A stretch of 63,490 bases of DNA from Ectothiorhodospiraceae bacterium (GCA_029268285.1 JAJUGG010000001.1:1-63490); one strand, 5' to 3'. Shown: positions 29,131 to 39,270, counted from the stretch's first letter. Notes: generated from the sequence alone by a model not told the origin. Program-made: numbers and translations.

Positions 29131-30747
29131 ATGACGGCAAGAACAAGAGCTTACGACGTGTTGATCATCGGCAGCGGCGCCGCGGGTCTGAGCCTGGCGC
29201 TGCGCCTGCCCTCCGAGCTGCGCATCGCCATCCTGTCCAAAGGCCCCCTCACTGAAGGCTCCAGCATGTACGCCCAGGGCGGCATCTCCGCCGTGCTCGA
29301 CGAGCAGGACTCGCTGGACGCCCACGTGGAAGATACCCTCGAAGCCGGCGCCGGTCTCAGCGACCCCGAAGCGGTGCGTTTTATCGTGGAACGCGCGCCC
29401 GAAACCATCCACTGGCTCATGGAGCGCAAGGTCCCCTTCTCCACCGCGCGCGGTGAAGACGGCAGCGAAACGCTACACCTGACGCGCGAGGGCGGACACA
29501 GCCACCGCCGCATTGTCCATGCCGCCGATGCGACCGGCCGCGCCGTCGAAACCACGCTCGTGGACTTGATCCGCAGGCAGGATAACGTTGATCTATTCGA
29601 GCACCATATTGCCGTCGATCTGATAACCACAGCCAAGCTCGGACACGCCGACAACCGTTGCTGCGGCGCTTACGTGCTCGACCTCAATGCTGAGCGTGTC
29701 GAGGCGGTCGGCGCGCGCACGGTCGTGTTGGCCACAGGCGGTGCGAGCAAGGTTTACCTGTACACCAGCAACCCCGACGGCGCCACGGGCGACGGCATCG
29801 CCATGGCGTGGCGCGCCGGCTGCCGAGTTGCCAACCTGGAATTCAATCAGTTCCATCCGACTTGCCTGTACCATCCGCGCGCGAAATCGTTCCTGATCAG
29901 CGAGGCAGTTCGAGGCGAAGGCGGACGCCTGTTGCTACCCGACGGCGAACGTTTCATGCCGCGCTTTGACTCGCGCGCCGAGCTCGCGCCACGTGATATT
30001 GTGGCCCGCGCGATCGACCATGAAATGAAACGCTTGGGCAGCGAATGCCTTTATCTGGACATCAGCCATCAGCCGGCCGATTTCATCACTTCACACTTCC
30101 CCACCATTCATCAACGCCTGCTCGAATTCGGCTACGACATGACGCGCGAGCCTATTCCAGTGGTCCCCGCCGCGCACTACACCTGTGGCGGCGTCCATGT
30201 CGAACTCGATGGCAGCACCGACGTGCCGGGTCTCTACGCCATTGGCGAAGTCGCCTACACCGGCTTGCACGGCGCTAACCGACTCGCTAGCAACTCCCTG
30301 CTGGAATGCCTGGTATTGGCCGCATCGGCATCGGAGCGCATCGCCGCAACGCATGACGATTTTCCGCCGCCGCCCCAGCTCCCGGCCTGGGATGAGAGCC
30401 GTGTCACCGACTCCGACGAGCAGGTCGTGGTGACGCACAACTGGAGCGAGCTCAGACACTTCATGTGGGACTACGTCGGTATCGTGCGTACCGACAAGCG
30501 TCTGGCGCGGGCGCAGCGGCGCGCCGAAATGCTGAAAAGCGAGATTCAGGAGTATTACGGCAATTTCCGCGTCACCGGCGACTTGATCGAGCTGCGCAAT
30601 CTTGCCACGGTGGCCGGCTTGATCGTGGAAAGCGCGCGCCGGCGCAAGGAGAGCCGCGGCCTGCACTACACTTTGGACTACCCGGAACGCGACCCGAAGC
30701 TGGACCGCATACCTACGGTCCTCACACCGAACAGCTTCCCGGGCTGA
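29131..30747 (+). CDS. nadB: L-aspartate oxidase
   Basis: 538 residues, normal length. FAD enzyme that oxidises aspartate to iminoaspartate, the first step of de novo NAD synthesis. FAD site [17 protein letters not shown] at the N terminus; [29 protein letters not shown] and [15 protein letters not shown] are family landmarks; the C-terminal helical domain contains [16 protein letters not shown]. It can use fumarate as electron acceptor. Divergent from rpoE across 220 bp. Confidence 0.97.
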   Translation: MTARTRAYDVLIIGSGAAGLSLALRLPSELRIAILSKGPLTEGSSMYAQGGISAVLDEQDSLDAHVEDTLEAGAGLSDPEAVRFIVERAPETIHWLMERKVPFSTARGEDGSETLHLTREGGHSHRRIVHAADATGRAVETTLVDLIRRQDNVDLFEHHIAVDLITTAKLGHADNRCCGAYVLDLNAERVEAVGARTVVLATGGASKVYLYTSNPDGATGDGIAMAWRAGCRVANLEFNQFHPTCLYHPRAKSFLISEAVRGEGGRLLLPDGERFMPRFDSRAELAPRDIVARAIDHEMKRLGSECLYLDISHQPADFITSHFPTIHQRLLEFGYDMTREPIPVVPAAHYTCGGVHVELDGSTDVPGLYAIGEVAYTGLHGANRLASNSLLECLVLAASASERIAATHDDFPPPPQLPAWDESRVTDSDEQVVVTHNWSELRHFMWDYVGIVRTDKRLARAQRRAEMLKSEIQEYYGNFRVTGDLIELRNLATVAGLIVESARRRKESRGLHYTLDYPERDPKLDRIPTVLTPNSFPG

Positions 30748-30793
30748 GAGGAACCCGCGCGCTCAAAGTCGCGCCTTGCCACGGCCGGGCAAA

Positions 30794-31285
30794 TCACTCG
30801 GCCGCACTTTTAGCTAAGCGCAGTCTCTTCGAGAGCCATGCCGTCCAGCGTTCGGATCGGAAATCGGGGCGCTGGTACGTGCTGCGCAGCAATGCCCGAA
30901 GCCGCCGATGCGAATCCGCCGCAAGCGCATCCGCCGCGATGACCACATAACGGCGGCGTCGATTACGTCGCAATTCCAATACGCACAGCGCCGGATGTGC
31001 GAACCAGCCGATCAGGCGATAGGTCTTGCCTTCGAAGCGCCAGGCGCCGTCGATGCGCCGTTGTAACCTAGCCGCGTTCACCGTCAGCCGGCTCTGCACG
31101 CCGTGGCAAGCAAGCACAATCGCCGCACAGATGGCTGCGCGAAGCTCCAGCGGCACCGCAAGCGTCAAGACGCACCAACAGGCAGCCAAGTGCATCAGCA
31201 CCACGCCGTTGCGAATATATCGGGACGGTGTGAGGTAGAACTCAGCGGGGACGAATGAGTTCGACGAGCTCTGCGAGTGCCCCAT
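30794..31285 (-). CDS. ygfX: YgfX-family membrane protein (CptA-like)
   Basis: 163 residues if started at MGHSQSSSNSF (31285). Two close membrane helices lie at about 28-62 (NGVVLMHLAACWCVLTLAVP, then AAICAAIVLACHG), followed by a basic cytoplasmic domain with RRYVVIAADALAADSHRRLR. This is the layout of YgfX/CptA, which is encoded directly after sdhE in many gammaproteobacteria. In E. coli it has been described as a toxin partner, and it is also linked to SDH function. The gene starts 44 bp inside sdhE; the exact start is uncertain. Confidence 0.72.
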   Translation of the reverse strand: MGHSQSSSNSFVPAEFYLTPSRYIRNGVVLMHLAACWCVLTLAVPLELRAAICAAIVLACHGVQSRLTVNAARLQRRIDGAWRFEGKTYRLIGWFAHPALCVLELRRNRRRRYVVIAADALAADSHRRLRALLRSTYQRPDFRSERWTAWLSKRLRLAKSAAE

Positions 31286-31475
31286 CCGTGGGCCTGCGGT
31301 CGTTGAAGAAGAAATCCTGAAGCTGATCGTCTTCGCAATCGAGCAGGCGCTCGAAAGCCTGACGCTGATCGGGCGCCAGGCTTTCATAACGCTGCTCCAG
31401 AAAGCGCGAGAGCAACAGATCCAACTCCAGCGTACCGCGTCGGCAGCGCCATACGAGCCGGCTTCTGTCACTCAT
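31242..31475 (-). CDS. sdhE: FAD assembly factor SdhE (YgfY/SDHAF2 family)
   Basis: 77 residues. Promotes covalent attachment of FAD to SdhA. The hallmark RGTLELDLLLSRFLEQRY, with the conserved RGxxE (residues 13-17), and the helical rest with LLDCEDDQLQDFFF match SdhE/DUF339. A very good ribosome-binding site (TAAGGAGG) overlaps the sdhB stop. The gene sits directly after sdhB, so chaperone and enzyme are co-expressed. Confidence 0.92.
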   Translation of the reverse strand: MSDRSRLVWRCRRGTLELDLLLSRFLEQRYESLAPDQRQAFERLLDCEDDQLQDFFFNDRRPTDGALAELVELIRPR

Positions 31476-31486
31476 TGCTCGCCTCC

Positions 31487-32269
31487 TTACACCTGCCGCT
31501 GAACCAGGAGCTTCTTGATCTCGGCGATAGCCTTCGCCGGGTTCAAGCCCTTGGGGCAGGTCTTGGTGCAGTTCATGATGGTGTGGCAGCGATAGAGCTT
31601 GAAGGGATCCTGCAGTTCGTCCAGACGCTCGCCGGTAGCCTCGTCGCGGCTGTCCGCGATCCAGCGATAAGCCTGCAGCAGGATCGCTGGGCCAAGATAA
31701 CGCTCGCCGTTCCACCAATAGCTCGGGCACGCCGTCGAGCAGCAGAAGCAGAGAATGCACTCGTAGAGACCGTCCAGCTGGGCACGGTCTTCCTTAGACT
31801 GCAGGCGCTCCTGGTCCGGCGGAGGCGGCGTCTGGGTCCGAATCCAGGGCTTAATGGACGCGTACTGGGCGTACACGTGCGTCAGGTCCGGGACCAGATC
31901 CTTCACTACCGGCATGTGCGGCAGCGGATAGATGTTGACGTCACCCTCGATATCGTCGATCGCCTTGGTGCACGCCAGGGTATTGCTGCCGTCGATGTTC
32001 ATCGCGCAGGAGCCGCAAATACCCTCGCGGCAGGAGCGCCGGAAGGTCAGCGTCGAGTCGATTTCGTTCTTGATCTTGATCAGAGCATCAAGAACCATCG
32101 GCCCGCAGGTGGCCATGTCGATCTCGTAGGTGTCGAGCCGGGGATTCTGGCCCGAATCCGGGTCCCAGCGGTAGACCTTGAAGCGCTTGATGTCCCGCGC
32201 TCCGGGCTGGGCCTTGTGGACCTTCCCCCCCTTGATCTGCGAATTCGCAGGAAGCTTGAACTGTGCCAT
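31487..32269 (-). CDS. sdhB: Succinate dehydrogenase iron-sulfur subunit
   Basis: 260 residues. Carries electrons from FAD in SdhA to quinone. The [2Fe-2S] ligands are in [13 protein letters not shown] and the following LACTKAI; [4Fe-4S] ligands in [12 protein letters not shown]; [3Fe-4S] ligands in [17 protein letters not shown]. All cysteines are present. Slightly longer than E. coli SdhB at the N terminus. Fourth gene of sdhCDAB. Confidence 0.97.
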   Translation of the reverse strand: MAQFKLPANSQIKGGKVHKAQPGARDIKRFKVYRWDPDSGQNPRLDTYEIDMATCGPMVLDALIKIKNEIDSTLTFRRSCREGICGSCAMNIDGSNTLACTKAIDDIEGDVNIYPLPHMPVVKDLVPDLTHVYAQYASIKPWIRTQTPPPPDQERLQSKEDRAQLDGLYECILCFCCSTACPSYWWNGERYLGPAILLQAYRWIADSRDEATGERLDELQDPFKLYRCHTIMNCTKTCPKGLNPAKAIAEIKKLLVQRQV

Positions 32270-32299
32270 GCCTTGTAACCTCGTCTGCGACCCCGTGCC

Positions 32300-34090
32300 T
32301 TAGTACACACGCTTCTTCGGCGGGAACACTTCGACCTCGTCGGTCAATGTGTACATGTGCACCGGACGGTAATCGAGTTTGACCGCACCCTTATCGTCAA
32401 CCCAAGCAAGGGTGTGCTTCATCCACTCGTCGTCGTTGCGGTCGGGATAATCTTCGCGCGCGTGTGCGCCACGGCTTTCCTTGCGGTTGAGCGCGCCCTT
32501 GATGGTGGCCTGTGCGCAACCCAGCAGGTTCTCCAACTCCAGCGTTTCGTAGAGGTCGGAGTTCCAGACCAGGCCCCGGTCTGCAATGCGAACATCGGCA
32601 AAGGAAGCGAACACCTCATCCAGCTTTTCGCACCCCTCGGCCAGCGACTCGCCGGTGCGGAACACGGCCGCGTAGTTCTGCATCGTCTTCTGCATGTCGA
32701 GGCGCACGTCGGCGGTCGTGCGACTGCCGTTGGCGTGACGCAGCTTGTCCAGGCGCGACAAGGCAAAATCGGCACTGTCGGCAGGCAGCGGCTTATGCGT
32801 TGCACCCGCTTCCTTGACGACCTCCGCCGCGCGGATCGCCGCAGCGCGACCGAACACCACCAGATCAAGCAGCGAGTTGGAGCCAAGACGGTTGGCGCCG
32901 TGCACGGACACGCAGCCGGCTTCGCCGATGGCCATCAGACCTGGCACCACATGGTCGGGGTTGCCGTCCTTCAGGGTCACGACTTCGCCATGGTAGTTGG
33001 TCGGAATGCCGCCCATGTTGTAATGCACGGTAGGCAGCACCGGGATCGGCTCCTTGGTCACGTCGACACCGGCAAAGATGCGCGCGCTCTCGGAGATGCC
33101 GGGCAGACGCTCCTGAAGAACATCGGCGCCCAGGTGTTCCAGATGCAGGTAGATGTGATCCTTCTCCGGACCGACGCCGCGGCCTTCGCGAATCTCAATG
33201 GTCATGGAACGGCTGACCACGTCGCGCGAGGCGAGGTCCTTGGCGTTGGGTGCATAGCGCTCCATGAAACGCTCGCCTTCGGAGTTGGTCAGGTAACCGC
33301 CTTCGCCGCGCGCGCCCTCCGTGATCAGGCAGCCAGCACCGTAAATGCCGGTGGGGTGGAACTGCACGAACTCCATGTCCTGCAGCGGCAGGCCGGCGCG
33401 CAGCACCATGCCGTTGCCGTCGCCGGTGCAGGTGTGTGCGGAGGTGCAGGAGAAATAGGCACGCCCGTAGCCGCCGGTGGCCAAGCAGACGATATGCGCA
33501 CGGAAGCGATGGATCTCGCCAGTTGCCATATCAATGGCGATAACACCGCGGCAAGCCCCGTCTTCCATGATCAAGTCGACAGCGAAATACTCGATGTAGA
33601 ACTCGGCCTGGTGCGCCAGCGCCTGCTGGTAAAGCGTATGCAGGATAGCGTGGCCGGTGCGGTCCGCAGCGGCGCAGGTGCGCTGCGCGCGGCCTTCGCC
33701 ATAGTGCGTCGTCATGCCGCCGAACGGGCGCTGATAAATCTTGCCCTCCTCGGTGCGCGAGAACGGTACGCCGTAGTGCTCGAGTTCGATGATGGCCTGC
33801 GGCGCCTCCCGGCACATGTACTCGATCGCATCCTGGTCACCCAGCCAGTCCGACCCCTTGACGGTGTCGTACATATGCCAGCGCCAGTCGTCCTCGCCCA
33901 TGTTTCCGAGGGATGCAGAGATGCCGCCCTGGGCAGCAACGGTGTGACTGCGAGTCGGGAAAACCTTGGTAACGCAGGCTGTTTTCAGGCCTTTCTCAGC
34001 CATACCGAAGGTGGCGCGCAGACCCGCGCCGCCAGCCCCGACCACGACGACGTCATAGGTGTGATCGATAATCTTGTAGTCGCCCGCCAT
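32300..34090 (-). CDS. sdhA: Succinate dehydrogenase flavoprotein subunit
   Basis: 596 residues. Oxidises succinate to fumarate in complex II. FAD-binding [20 protein letters not shown] at the N terminus; the covalent FAD histidine lies in [11 protein letters not shown]; catalytic-site blocks include [20 protein letters not shown] and [13 protein letters not shown]. Starts 3 bp after sdhD. Confidence 0.98.
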   Translation of the reverse strand: MAGDYKIIDHTYDVVVVGAGGAGLRATFGMAEKGLKTACVTKVFPTRSHTVAAQGGISASLGNMGEDDWRWHMYDTVKGSDWLGDQDAIEYMCREAPQAIIELEHYGVPFSRTEEGKIYQRPFGGMTTHYGEGRAQRTCAAADRTGHAILHTLYQQALAHQAEFYIEYFAVDLIMEDGACRGVIAIDMATGEIHRFRAHIVCLATGGYGRAYFSCTSAHTCTGDGNGMVLRAGLPLQDMEFVQFHPTGIYGAGCLITEGARGEGGYLTNSEGERFMERYAPNAKDLASRDVVSRSMTIEIREGRGVGPEKDHIYLHLEHLGADVLQERLPGISESARIFAGVDVTKEPIPVLPTVHYNMGGIPTNYHGEVVTLKDGNPDHVVPGLMAIGEAGCVSVHGANRLGSNSLLDLVVFGRAAAIRAAEVVKEAGATHKPLPADSADFALSRLDKLRHANGSRTTADVRLDMQKTMQNYAAVFRTGESLAEGCEKLDEVFASFADVRIADRGLVWNSDLYETLELENLLGCAQATIKGALNRKESRGAHAREDYPDRNDDEWMKHTLAWVDDKGAVKLDYRPVHMYTLTDEVEVFPPKKRVY

Positions 34091-34093
34091 CGG

Positions 34094-34474
34094 CTAGCCT
34101 CCAAATGCAATTTTAAGCACCGCAAAAATCCCAATCGCCGCCAGCAAATAGGCAAGGAACTTAATAGCGGTGTTGATGATGATGCGCGTGCCTTCGGACG
34201 GAATGTAGTCCTCGAAGATGACCTGAACGCCCAGCTGCGCGTGATAGGCGGTCGTGCCGATCAGGAGAATAAGCATGACTGCATTGAACGGCGCCGCGGC
34301 CCAATCGCGAACCACTTCATAGCTTTCGCCGGCGTGGCCGATGAGCGCGATCACGAACCACAAGGTCAGCGGCACCAGCGCGGCGGAACTGACGCGCGCG
34401 GCAAGCCAGGTACCAGTGCCTTCCTTCGCGGAGCCCAGACCCTTGGCCTGGCTAATCGGAGTACGGAATTTCAT
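34094..34474 (-). CDS. sdhD: Succinate dehydrogenase membrane anchor subunit SdhD
   Basis: 126 residues. Three membrane helices (about 28-48, 60-84, 98-122). YHAQLGVQVIFEDYI carries the conserved haem-ligand histidine region and quinone-site residues. The ATG shares one base with the sdhC stop (TAATG), which couples their translation; the longer open frame upstream is sdhC in another frame. Confidence 0.92.
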   Translation of the reverse strand: MKFRTPISQAKGLGSAKEGTGTWLAARVSSAALVPLTLWFVIALIGHAGESYEVVRDWAAAPFNAVMLILLIGTTAYHAQLGVQVIFEDYIPSEGTRIIINTAIKFLAYLLAAIGIFAVLKIAFGG

Positions 34475-34866
34475 TACGCGCCCCCCAACATATAAGCAAG
34501 AATCCAGGTCAGCACCGTAAGCACGACCGTAAGCGCGGCAATGAGCTTGGCGCTGCCTTCCACCTTCTCGACCGTCAGACCAGAACCGAAGTCCCAAACC
34601 AGGTGACGAATGCCATTCAAGAAGTGGTAGAAAAAGGCCAGCGTAAGCAGGAAAAGCACGAGCTGGCCGAGGAAGCTGCCTAGCACAGCCTGCGCGTTCT
34701 CATAGGCTTCCGGCCCGCTCGCGAGGGCCACCAACCAGTAGACCAGGACCAGCGCGCCGAAGGTAATCAAGGCGCCGCTGATGCGGTGCAGGATCGAGGG
34801 CACCCAGGTCCACTGGCGCTTATAGATCTGCATATGGGGGGAAAGCGGCCGGTTATCGGACTGCAT
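34474..34866 (-). CDS. sdhC: Succinate dehydrogenase cytochrome b556 subunit SdhC
   Basis: 130 residues from ATG 34866. Signature RPLSPHMQIYKRQWTWVPS is followed by SILHRISG, and the haem-ligand block is HFLNGIRHLVWDFG. Three membrane helices. Anchors complex II and forms the quinone site with SdhD and SdhB. A longer frame runs up to 35094 but is unsupported, since the typical SdhC start is here. Confidence 0.95.
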   Translation of the reverse strand: MQSDNRPLSPHMQIYKRQWTWVPSILHRISGALITFGALVLVYWLVALASGPEAYENAQAVLGSFLGQLVLFLLTLAFFYHFLNGIRHLVWDFGSGLTVEKVEGSAKLIAALTVVLTVLTWILAYMLGGA

Positions 34867-35013
34867 TCTGACTCGCTCCGCTCTAAGGTGTAGATATGAA
34901 AGCCCGCTCACGAAGCTGCGGATCGCGGACTTCGAACCAAGATTTCCGTCGCACCGAGCGGCGAAAACACAGATGTTTCCAGGCGTTCCGATGAACCCTG
35001 AACGGGCGCATAA

Positions 35014-35040
35014 ACTATACGCTCGCAAGGGTTCTTGCAA
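35014..35040 (-). promoter_or_regulatory. Possible sigma-70-like promoter upstream of sdhC
   Basis: On the minus strand TTGCAA (35035-35040) and TATAGT (35014-35019) are separated by 15 bases, or 16 if CTTGCA is taken as the -35. It lies about 150 bp before sdhC and after the DUF1674 gene. The spacing is short, so support is weak. Confidence 0.3.
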
Positions 35041-35121
35041 GATGCCACGCACGGGCGCGCGGGCCATTATTGGCGCCGTTTTTTTGTTTATCAATCCTTT
35101 ATCAGAACAAGATAAAGCGAT

Positions 35122-35289
35122 TTAGAAATCTATGCAGCGCCCATTCTTTTCCCAATCGCCATAGCGAGTCGGCTCAGGCCCCTGACGACCGCCAACTTCC
35201 TTCGGCTGGGGCGCGGCCTTATCAGCGGCGCTCGTGGTATCCTCGTGTTCTGCACGAACAGGCTTCTGAGGCTGTTCTGACTTACTCAT
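35122..35289 (-). CDS. DUF1674 small protein, SDHAF4/Sdh8-like succinate dehydrogenase assembly factor
   Basis: 55 residues from ATG 35289, which has GGAGGA upstream. The C-terminal block GGRQGPEPTRYGDWEKNGRC (to residue 53) plus the final residues is the DUF1674 signature shared with mitochondrial SDHAF4/Sdh8. In eukaryotes that protein binds flavinylated SdhA and shields it until it joins SdhB. The N-terminal half is charged, low in complexity and probably disordered. It sits 255 bp upstream of sdhC on the same strand, which supports an SDH role here. The family match rests on the motif; function in bacteria is inferred. Confidence 0.8.
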   Translation of the reverse strand: MSKSEQPQKPVRAEHEDTTSAADKAAPQPKEVGGRQGPEPTRYGDWEKNGRCIDF

Positions 35290-35387
35290 TGGTTTCGCTT
35301 CCTCCGTACGACTGGAATCGCCCACCGCATGAGGGCGCGCGAAGCCGTACATTATGCCATATGAACCGGTTATCGAGGCAGGCAAGC

Positions 35388-36377
35388 ATGACTGAAACCT
35401 GGACGCTCCCGGATACGACCGTGGGCTCGGCTGCAGAGCAGGCGGCGCGCGCCCTTGAAGGCGACATCGTGGCAGCCCTGAAATCTCTCGCTGTAATCGC
35501 GGTCGAGGGTGCTGACGCCGCGGATTTCCTGCACGGGCAATTCACCAACGCCGTCAATGACATGCAGCCCGACGAAGTTCGTTACGCGGCGTACTGCACG
35601 CCTAAGGGACGCATGCTGGCACTGCTACAGGTGCTGCGCACCGACACCGGATTTGAGCTGTTCCTGCCTGCAGAGCTGGTTGATGGGCTGCTGCAGCGGC
35701 TGCGCCTCTTCGTGCTGCGCGCAAAGGTCACTTTCACCGACCTTCGGAGCGAACGGGCTGTAATCGGCGTTTCGGGGCCTCGCGCCGCGGATCTCCTCCA
35801 AGCCGAGCTCGGCGAGCTGCCTAAATCCGGCACCAGCGCAAGGCAGGGCGAGCTACGCGTAATTGCGGCAGTCGGCTCCGCGCCTCGCTATCTGATTGCC
35901 GGCACTCCATCCGCGCTACAGACCAGCTGGACCGCGCTTGCCGCGGACGTCACTCCAGTCGCTGAACGCGCTTGGCGGTTGCTGGACATACGCGCAGGGC
36001 TGCCATGCGTGCTTGCGGGCACGCAGGAGTCTTTCGTGCCGCAAATGGCGAACGTTGATTTGATCGGCGGCCTGAGCTTCACCAAAGGCTGCTACCCCGG
36101 CCAAGAGATCGTCGCGCGCATGCACTATCTCGGTAACCTCAAGCGCCGCATGTACCGGCTGCGCTTCGATGCCGACGACGCGCCCACGCCCGGCACCGAG
36201 ATTCGCAGCGCCGATGGCAAGCGGGTTGGCGAGCTCGTCGTGGCCGCACCAGGACCTGATGGCTACGAGGGCTTGGGTGTTCTCATCATCGAGCACGCAC
36301 AGACACAAGAGCTGAAGCTGGGCGATGCGGACCTGACGGTCGAGCCGCCCCCCTACTCTTTGGCGTCAGACAGTTAA
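35388..36377 (+). CDS. ygfZ: tRNA-modifying/folate-binding protein YgfZ
   Basis: 329 residues from ATG 35388 (GAGG upstream); an in-frame ATG lies at 35361. GcvT-like fold. The family signature K-G-C-Y-P-G-Q-E, with the functional cysteine, is in SFTKGCYPGQEIVARMHY. YgfZ supports repair or assembly of certain iron-sulfur proteins such as MiaB with folate help. Divergent from the DUF1674 gene and near ygfX/sdhE; E. coli also clusters ygfX-sdhE-ygfZ. Confidence 0.92.
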   Translation: MTETWTLPDTTVGSAAEQAARALEGDIVAALKSLAVIAVEGADAADFLHGQFTNAVNDMQPDEVRYAAYCTPKGRMLALLQVLRTDTGFELFLPAELVDGLLQRLRLFVLRAKVTFTDLRSERAVIGVSGPRAADLLQAELGELPKSGTSARQGELRVIAAVGSAPRYLIAGTPSALQTSWTALAADVTPVAERAWRLLDIRAGLPCVLAGTQESFVPQMANVDLIGGLSFTKGCYPGQEIVARMHYLGNLKRRMYRLRFDADDAPTPGTEIRSADGKRVGELVVAAPGPDGYEGLGVLIIEHAQTQELKLGDADLTVEPPPYSLASDS

Positions 36378-36531
36378 AGCGCCTAAGGCAAGCCTACCAG
36401 CACCTGCAGTGCGCTTCTAACGAGATTTAGCCGGGGAAGCACGAAGAAAAGCCGCCCCTGCTGTCGGCACACGGCTCCTCTGCCGGGGCGACGACCTCGC
36501 TACAAACCTCTGTACCACAGAGGCGCCAGTT

Positions 36532-36579
36532 CGACTTCAGTCAGTCGCACGAGCTAGATGCGCATCCGACTGAAGTCGG
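36532..36579. repeat. REP-like palindromic element
   Basis: CGACTTCAGTC (36532-36542) and GACTGAAGTCG (36568-36578) form an 11-bp inverted repeat. The second arm is itself a short palindrome, CCGACTGAAGTCGG (36566-36579). It lies in the 253-bp gap between ygfZ and lysS, which are convergent. Dispersed extragenic palindromes of this look are common in GC-rich gammaproteobacteria. It could also help terminate transcription. Confidence 0.45.
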
Positions 36580-36630
36580 ACCTAGGCAGGGGGAAAGCAC
36601 CGGCGGCCGCACATAGCCGAGGACTAGCGC

Positions 36631-38148
36631 TTAGACCTTGCTCGCTTCGGGCCGCATCGCCGGGAACAGCAATACATCGCGAATCGATGCCGAGTCAGTC
36701 AACAGCATGACTAGACGATCGATGCCGATGCCCTCGCCGGCCGTCGGCGGCAAGCCGTACTCGAGCGCGCGAATGTAGTCGCCATCGTAATGCATGGCTT
36801 CCTCGTCGCCCGCCGCCTTCTCACGCGCCTGAGCGCGGAAGCGCTCGGCTTGGTCTTCGGGATCGTTAAGTTCGGAGAAACCGTTCGCGATCTCGCGCCC
36901 GCCCACCATGAGCTCGAAGCGATCGGTGAGGAAGGGGTCGTCGTCCTTGGGTCGCGCCAACGGCGACACTTCGACCGGATAGTCGATAACAAAGGTCGGC
37001 TCACGCAGCTTGTGCTCGGTCGTCTTTTCGAATATCTCGAGCTGCAGCTTACCGAGGCCGTAGCTGTCTTTGATCTCGATGTTCAGACGCTCACACAGGC
37101 GCCGCGCCGATTCCAGATCCGACAGTTCCTCGCGGGTGATTTCCGGATTGTGCTGCAGGATGGCATCGAACACGCTGACCCGGGTAAAGGGCTTGCCGAA
37201 ATCGAAGGTCTCGCCCTGATAGCTGATCGTCTCGGAGCCTACTACTTCAACCGCCAAGGCGCGCAGCAGCTCCTCGGTGAGATCCATCAGCATGTGGTAA
37301 TCAGCGTAGGCCTGATAGAACTCCAGCATGGTGAACTCGGGATTATGCCGCGTCGACACGCCCTCGTTGCGGAAGTTCCGGTTGATCTCGTAAACTTTTT
37401 CGAACCCGCCGACGACCAAGCGCTTCAAGTAAAGCTCCGGTGCAACACGCAGGTACAGCGGCATGTCGAGCGCATTGTGGTGCGTCTGGAACGGGCGCGC
37501 GGTAGCGCCGCCCGGAATCGGGTGCATCATCGGCGTCTCAACTTCCAGGAAGCCGCGCGCGTTCAGGAAGGTACGGATGTACTGAACGATGCGGCTACGT
37601 AGGATGAAAGTTCGCCGAGACTCCTCGGTAACTAGTAAATCGACGTAGCGCTGGCGATAGCGCGTCTCCTGGTCCGAAATGCCGTGCCACTTCTCCGGCA
37701 AGGGCCGTAGCGACTTAGTCAACAGGCGCAGCTGCGTGCACTTGACCGACAGCTCGCCGGTCTTGGTGCGCATCAACACGCCTTCGGCCCCGACGATGTC
37801 GCCGATGTCCCAGCCCTTGAAGTCCTGATAGACGCCCTCAGGCAAATCGTCACGGCGCAGGAACAGCTGGATACGACCGCTCATATCCTGAATGTGCACG
37901 AAGCTCGCTTTGCCCATTACGCGCTTGGCCATCATGCGGCCAGCAACGCGGACAGGAACGGCTTCCTGCTCCAGACGCTCGGCATCGTAGTCCTGATACA
38001 GCGCGACCAGATCGGCTGCCAAGCTGTCGCGCCGGAAGTCGTTGGGGAACGCCTGCCCGGCTTCTCGCAACTCTTTAAGCTTACGGCGGCGCTCCGCGAT
38101 CAGCTTGTTTTCATCGAGCTGTTGCTGCTCCTGAGATTCGTCGCTCAT
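36631..38148 (-). CDS. lysS: Lysyl-tRNA synthetase, class II
   Basis: 505 residues, the E. coli length. An N-terminal OB fold (about 65-150) binds the anticodon; the class II core has motif 1 ([20 protein letters not shown]), motif 2 ([20 protein letters not shown]) and motif 3 ([13 protein letters not shown]). Starts 23 bp after prfB; the prfB-lysS pair is conserved in enterics and pseudomonads. Confidence 0.97.
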   Translation of the reverse strand: MSDESQEQQQLDENKLIAERRRKLKELREAGQAFPNDFRRDSLAADLVALYQDYDAERLEQEAVPVRVAGRMMAKRVMGKASFVHIQDMSGRIQLFLRRDDLPEGVYQDFKGWDIGDIVGAEGVLMRTKTGELSVKCTQLRLLTKSLRPLPEKWHGISDQETRYRQRYVDLLVTEESRRTFILRSRIVQYIRTFLNARGFLEVETPMMHPIPGGATARPFQTHHNALDMPLYLRVAPELYLKRLVVGGFEKVYEINRNFRNEGVSTRHNPEFTMLEFYQAYADYHMLMDLTEELLRALAVEVVGSETISYQGETFDFGKPFTRVSVFDAILQHNPEITREELSDLESARRLCERLNIEIKDSYGLGKLQLEIFEKTTEHKLREPTFVIDYPVEVSPLARPKDDDPFLTDRFELMVGGREIANGFSELNDPEDQAERFRAQAREKAAGDEEAMHYDGDYIRALEYGLPPTAGEGIGIDRLVMLLTDSASIRDVLLFPAMRPEASKV

Positions 38149-38171
38149 CGTCAGTATTTACCCAAACAGGC

Positions 38172-39270
38172 TTAGAGGCCGGCCTTCAGGCTTGCCTCGA
38201 TGAATTGATCCAGATCGCCGTCAAGCACGGCCTGTGTGTTACCGACTTCAACGCCGGTGCGCAGATCCTTGATGCGCGACTGATCCAACACATAGGAGCG
38301 AATCTGGTTACCCCAGCCGATGTCAGACTTGGTCTCCTCCACCTTGTCCTGCTCAGCACGACGCTTCTGCATCTCGAGCTCGTAGAGCTTTGCTTTGAGC
38401 TGCTTCATCGCCGTGGCGCGGTTCTTGTGCTGCGAACGATCGTTCTGACAGGCCACTACGATACCGGTAGGCATGTGCGTGATACGGATGGCCGACTCTG
38501 TGCGGTTGACGTGCTGACCGCCGGCGCCCGATGCGCGATAGGTGTCGACCTTCAAGTCCGCTGGGTTGATCTCGATCTCGAAATCGTCATCCACCTCGGG
38601 CGAGACGAAAACCGCCGTGAACGAGGTGTGCCGCCGATTACCGGAATCGAAGGGCGACTTGCGCACCAGCCGGTGCACACCGGTTTCGGTGCGTAACCAG
38701 CCGAAGGCATATTCGCCCTCGAAACGCACAGTCGCGCTTTTGATTCCCGCGACTTCGCCGGCTGAAATCTCGATGATCTCGGTCTTGAAGCCGCGCCGCT
38801 CGCCCCAGCGCAGATACATGCGCAGCAGCATTTCCGCCCAATCCTGGGCCTCTGTGCCACCCGAGCCGGCCTGAATGTCGACGAAGGCGTTGCTGGCATC
38901 CATCTCGCCGGAGAACATTCGGCGAAACTCCAGCTCTGACAGCTCGCGCTCGTACTGGCCGAGATCGCCGACGATGGCCTCGATGGTTTCATCGTCGCCC
39001 TCAGCCCGTGCCAGCTCCAGCAGGTCGGCCGCATCGGCAAGGCCGGCGCCGAGCCGTTCCAGGCCGCTCACCACCGCTTCCAGACTAGCGCGCTCCTTGC
39101 CGAGCGCCTGAGCCCGTTCCTGATCGTTCCAGACATCAGGCTGTTCGAGCTCGCGATTTACCTCTTCGAGGCGCGCGTGCTTGTTGTCGAAGTCAAAGAT
39201 ACCCCCTAAGGGACTCGTAGCGTTCCCTAAGGTCGGCAATGTGCTGCGTAAGACCCGTTACTTCCATCAT
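38172..39270 (-). CDS. prfB: Peptide chain release factor 2, with programmed +1 frameshift
   Basis: Two frames must be joined: 39270-39196 (25 codons from ATGATGGAAGTA), then one skipped base at 39195, then 39194-38172. The joint reads AGGGGGTATCTTTGAC, identical to the E. coli frameshift site: an internal Shine-Dalgarno, slippery CTT and in-frame TGA. Low RF2 at the TGA lets the ribosome slip, so RF2 controls itself. The joined protein has 365 residues. SPF ([12 protein letters not shown]) reads UGA/UAA; GGQ ([12 protein letters not shown]) triggers hydrolysis. A caller using one frame would wrongly start at 39239. Confidence 0.97.
39191..39210 (-). promoter_or_regulatory. prfB programmed frameshift site
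   Basis: On the minus strand the site contains AGGGGGT (stimulating Shine-Dalgarno), TAT, CTT (slippery codon) and TGA-C. The TGA is at 39195-39193. The following C gives the weak TGAC termination context known to favour slipping. Confidence 0.95.

Noticed and set aside
30794-31475. sdhE-ygfX as a novel toxin-antitoxin system
   Set aside because: The pair is the known sdhE-ygfX (CptB-CptA) arrangement in its usual place after sdhB, so it is not a new system.
32357-34495. A 712-codon plus-strand open frame opposite sdhA
   Set aside because: It is the antisense of sdhA/sdhD, without ribosome-binding site or domains. Long antisense frames are expected in GC-rich DNA.
36378-36630. A CRISPR-like or tRNA-like structure in the ygfZ-lysS gap
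   Set aside because: There is a single inverted repeat but no regularly spaced repeats, and no cloverleaf can be drawn.
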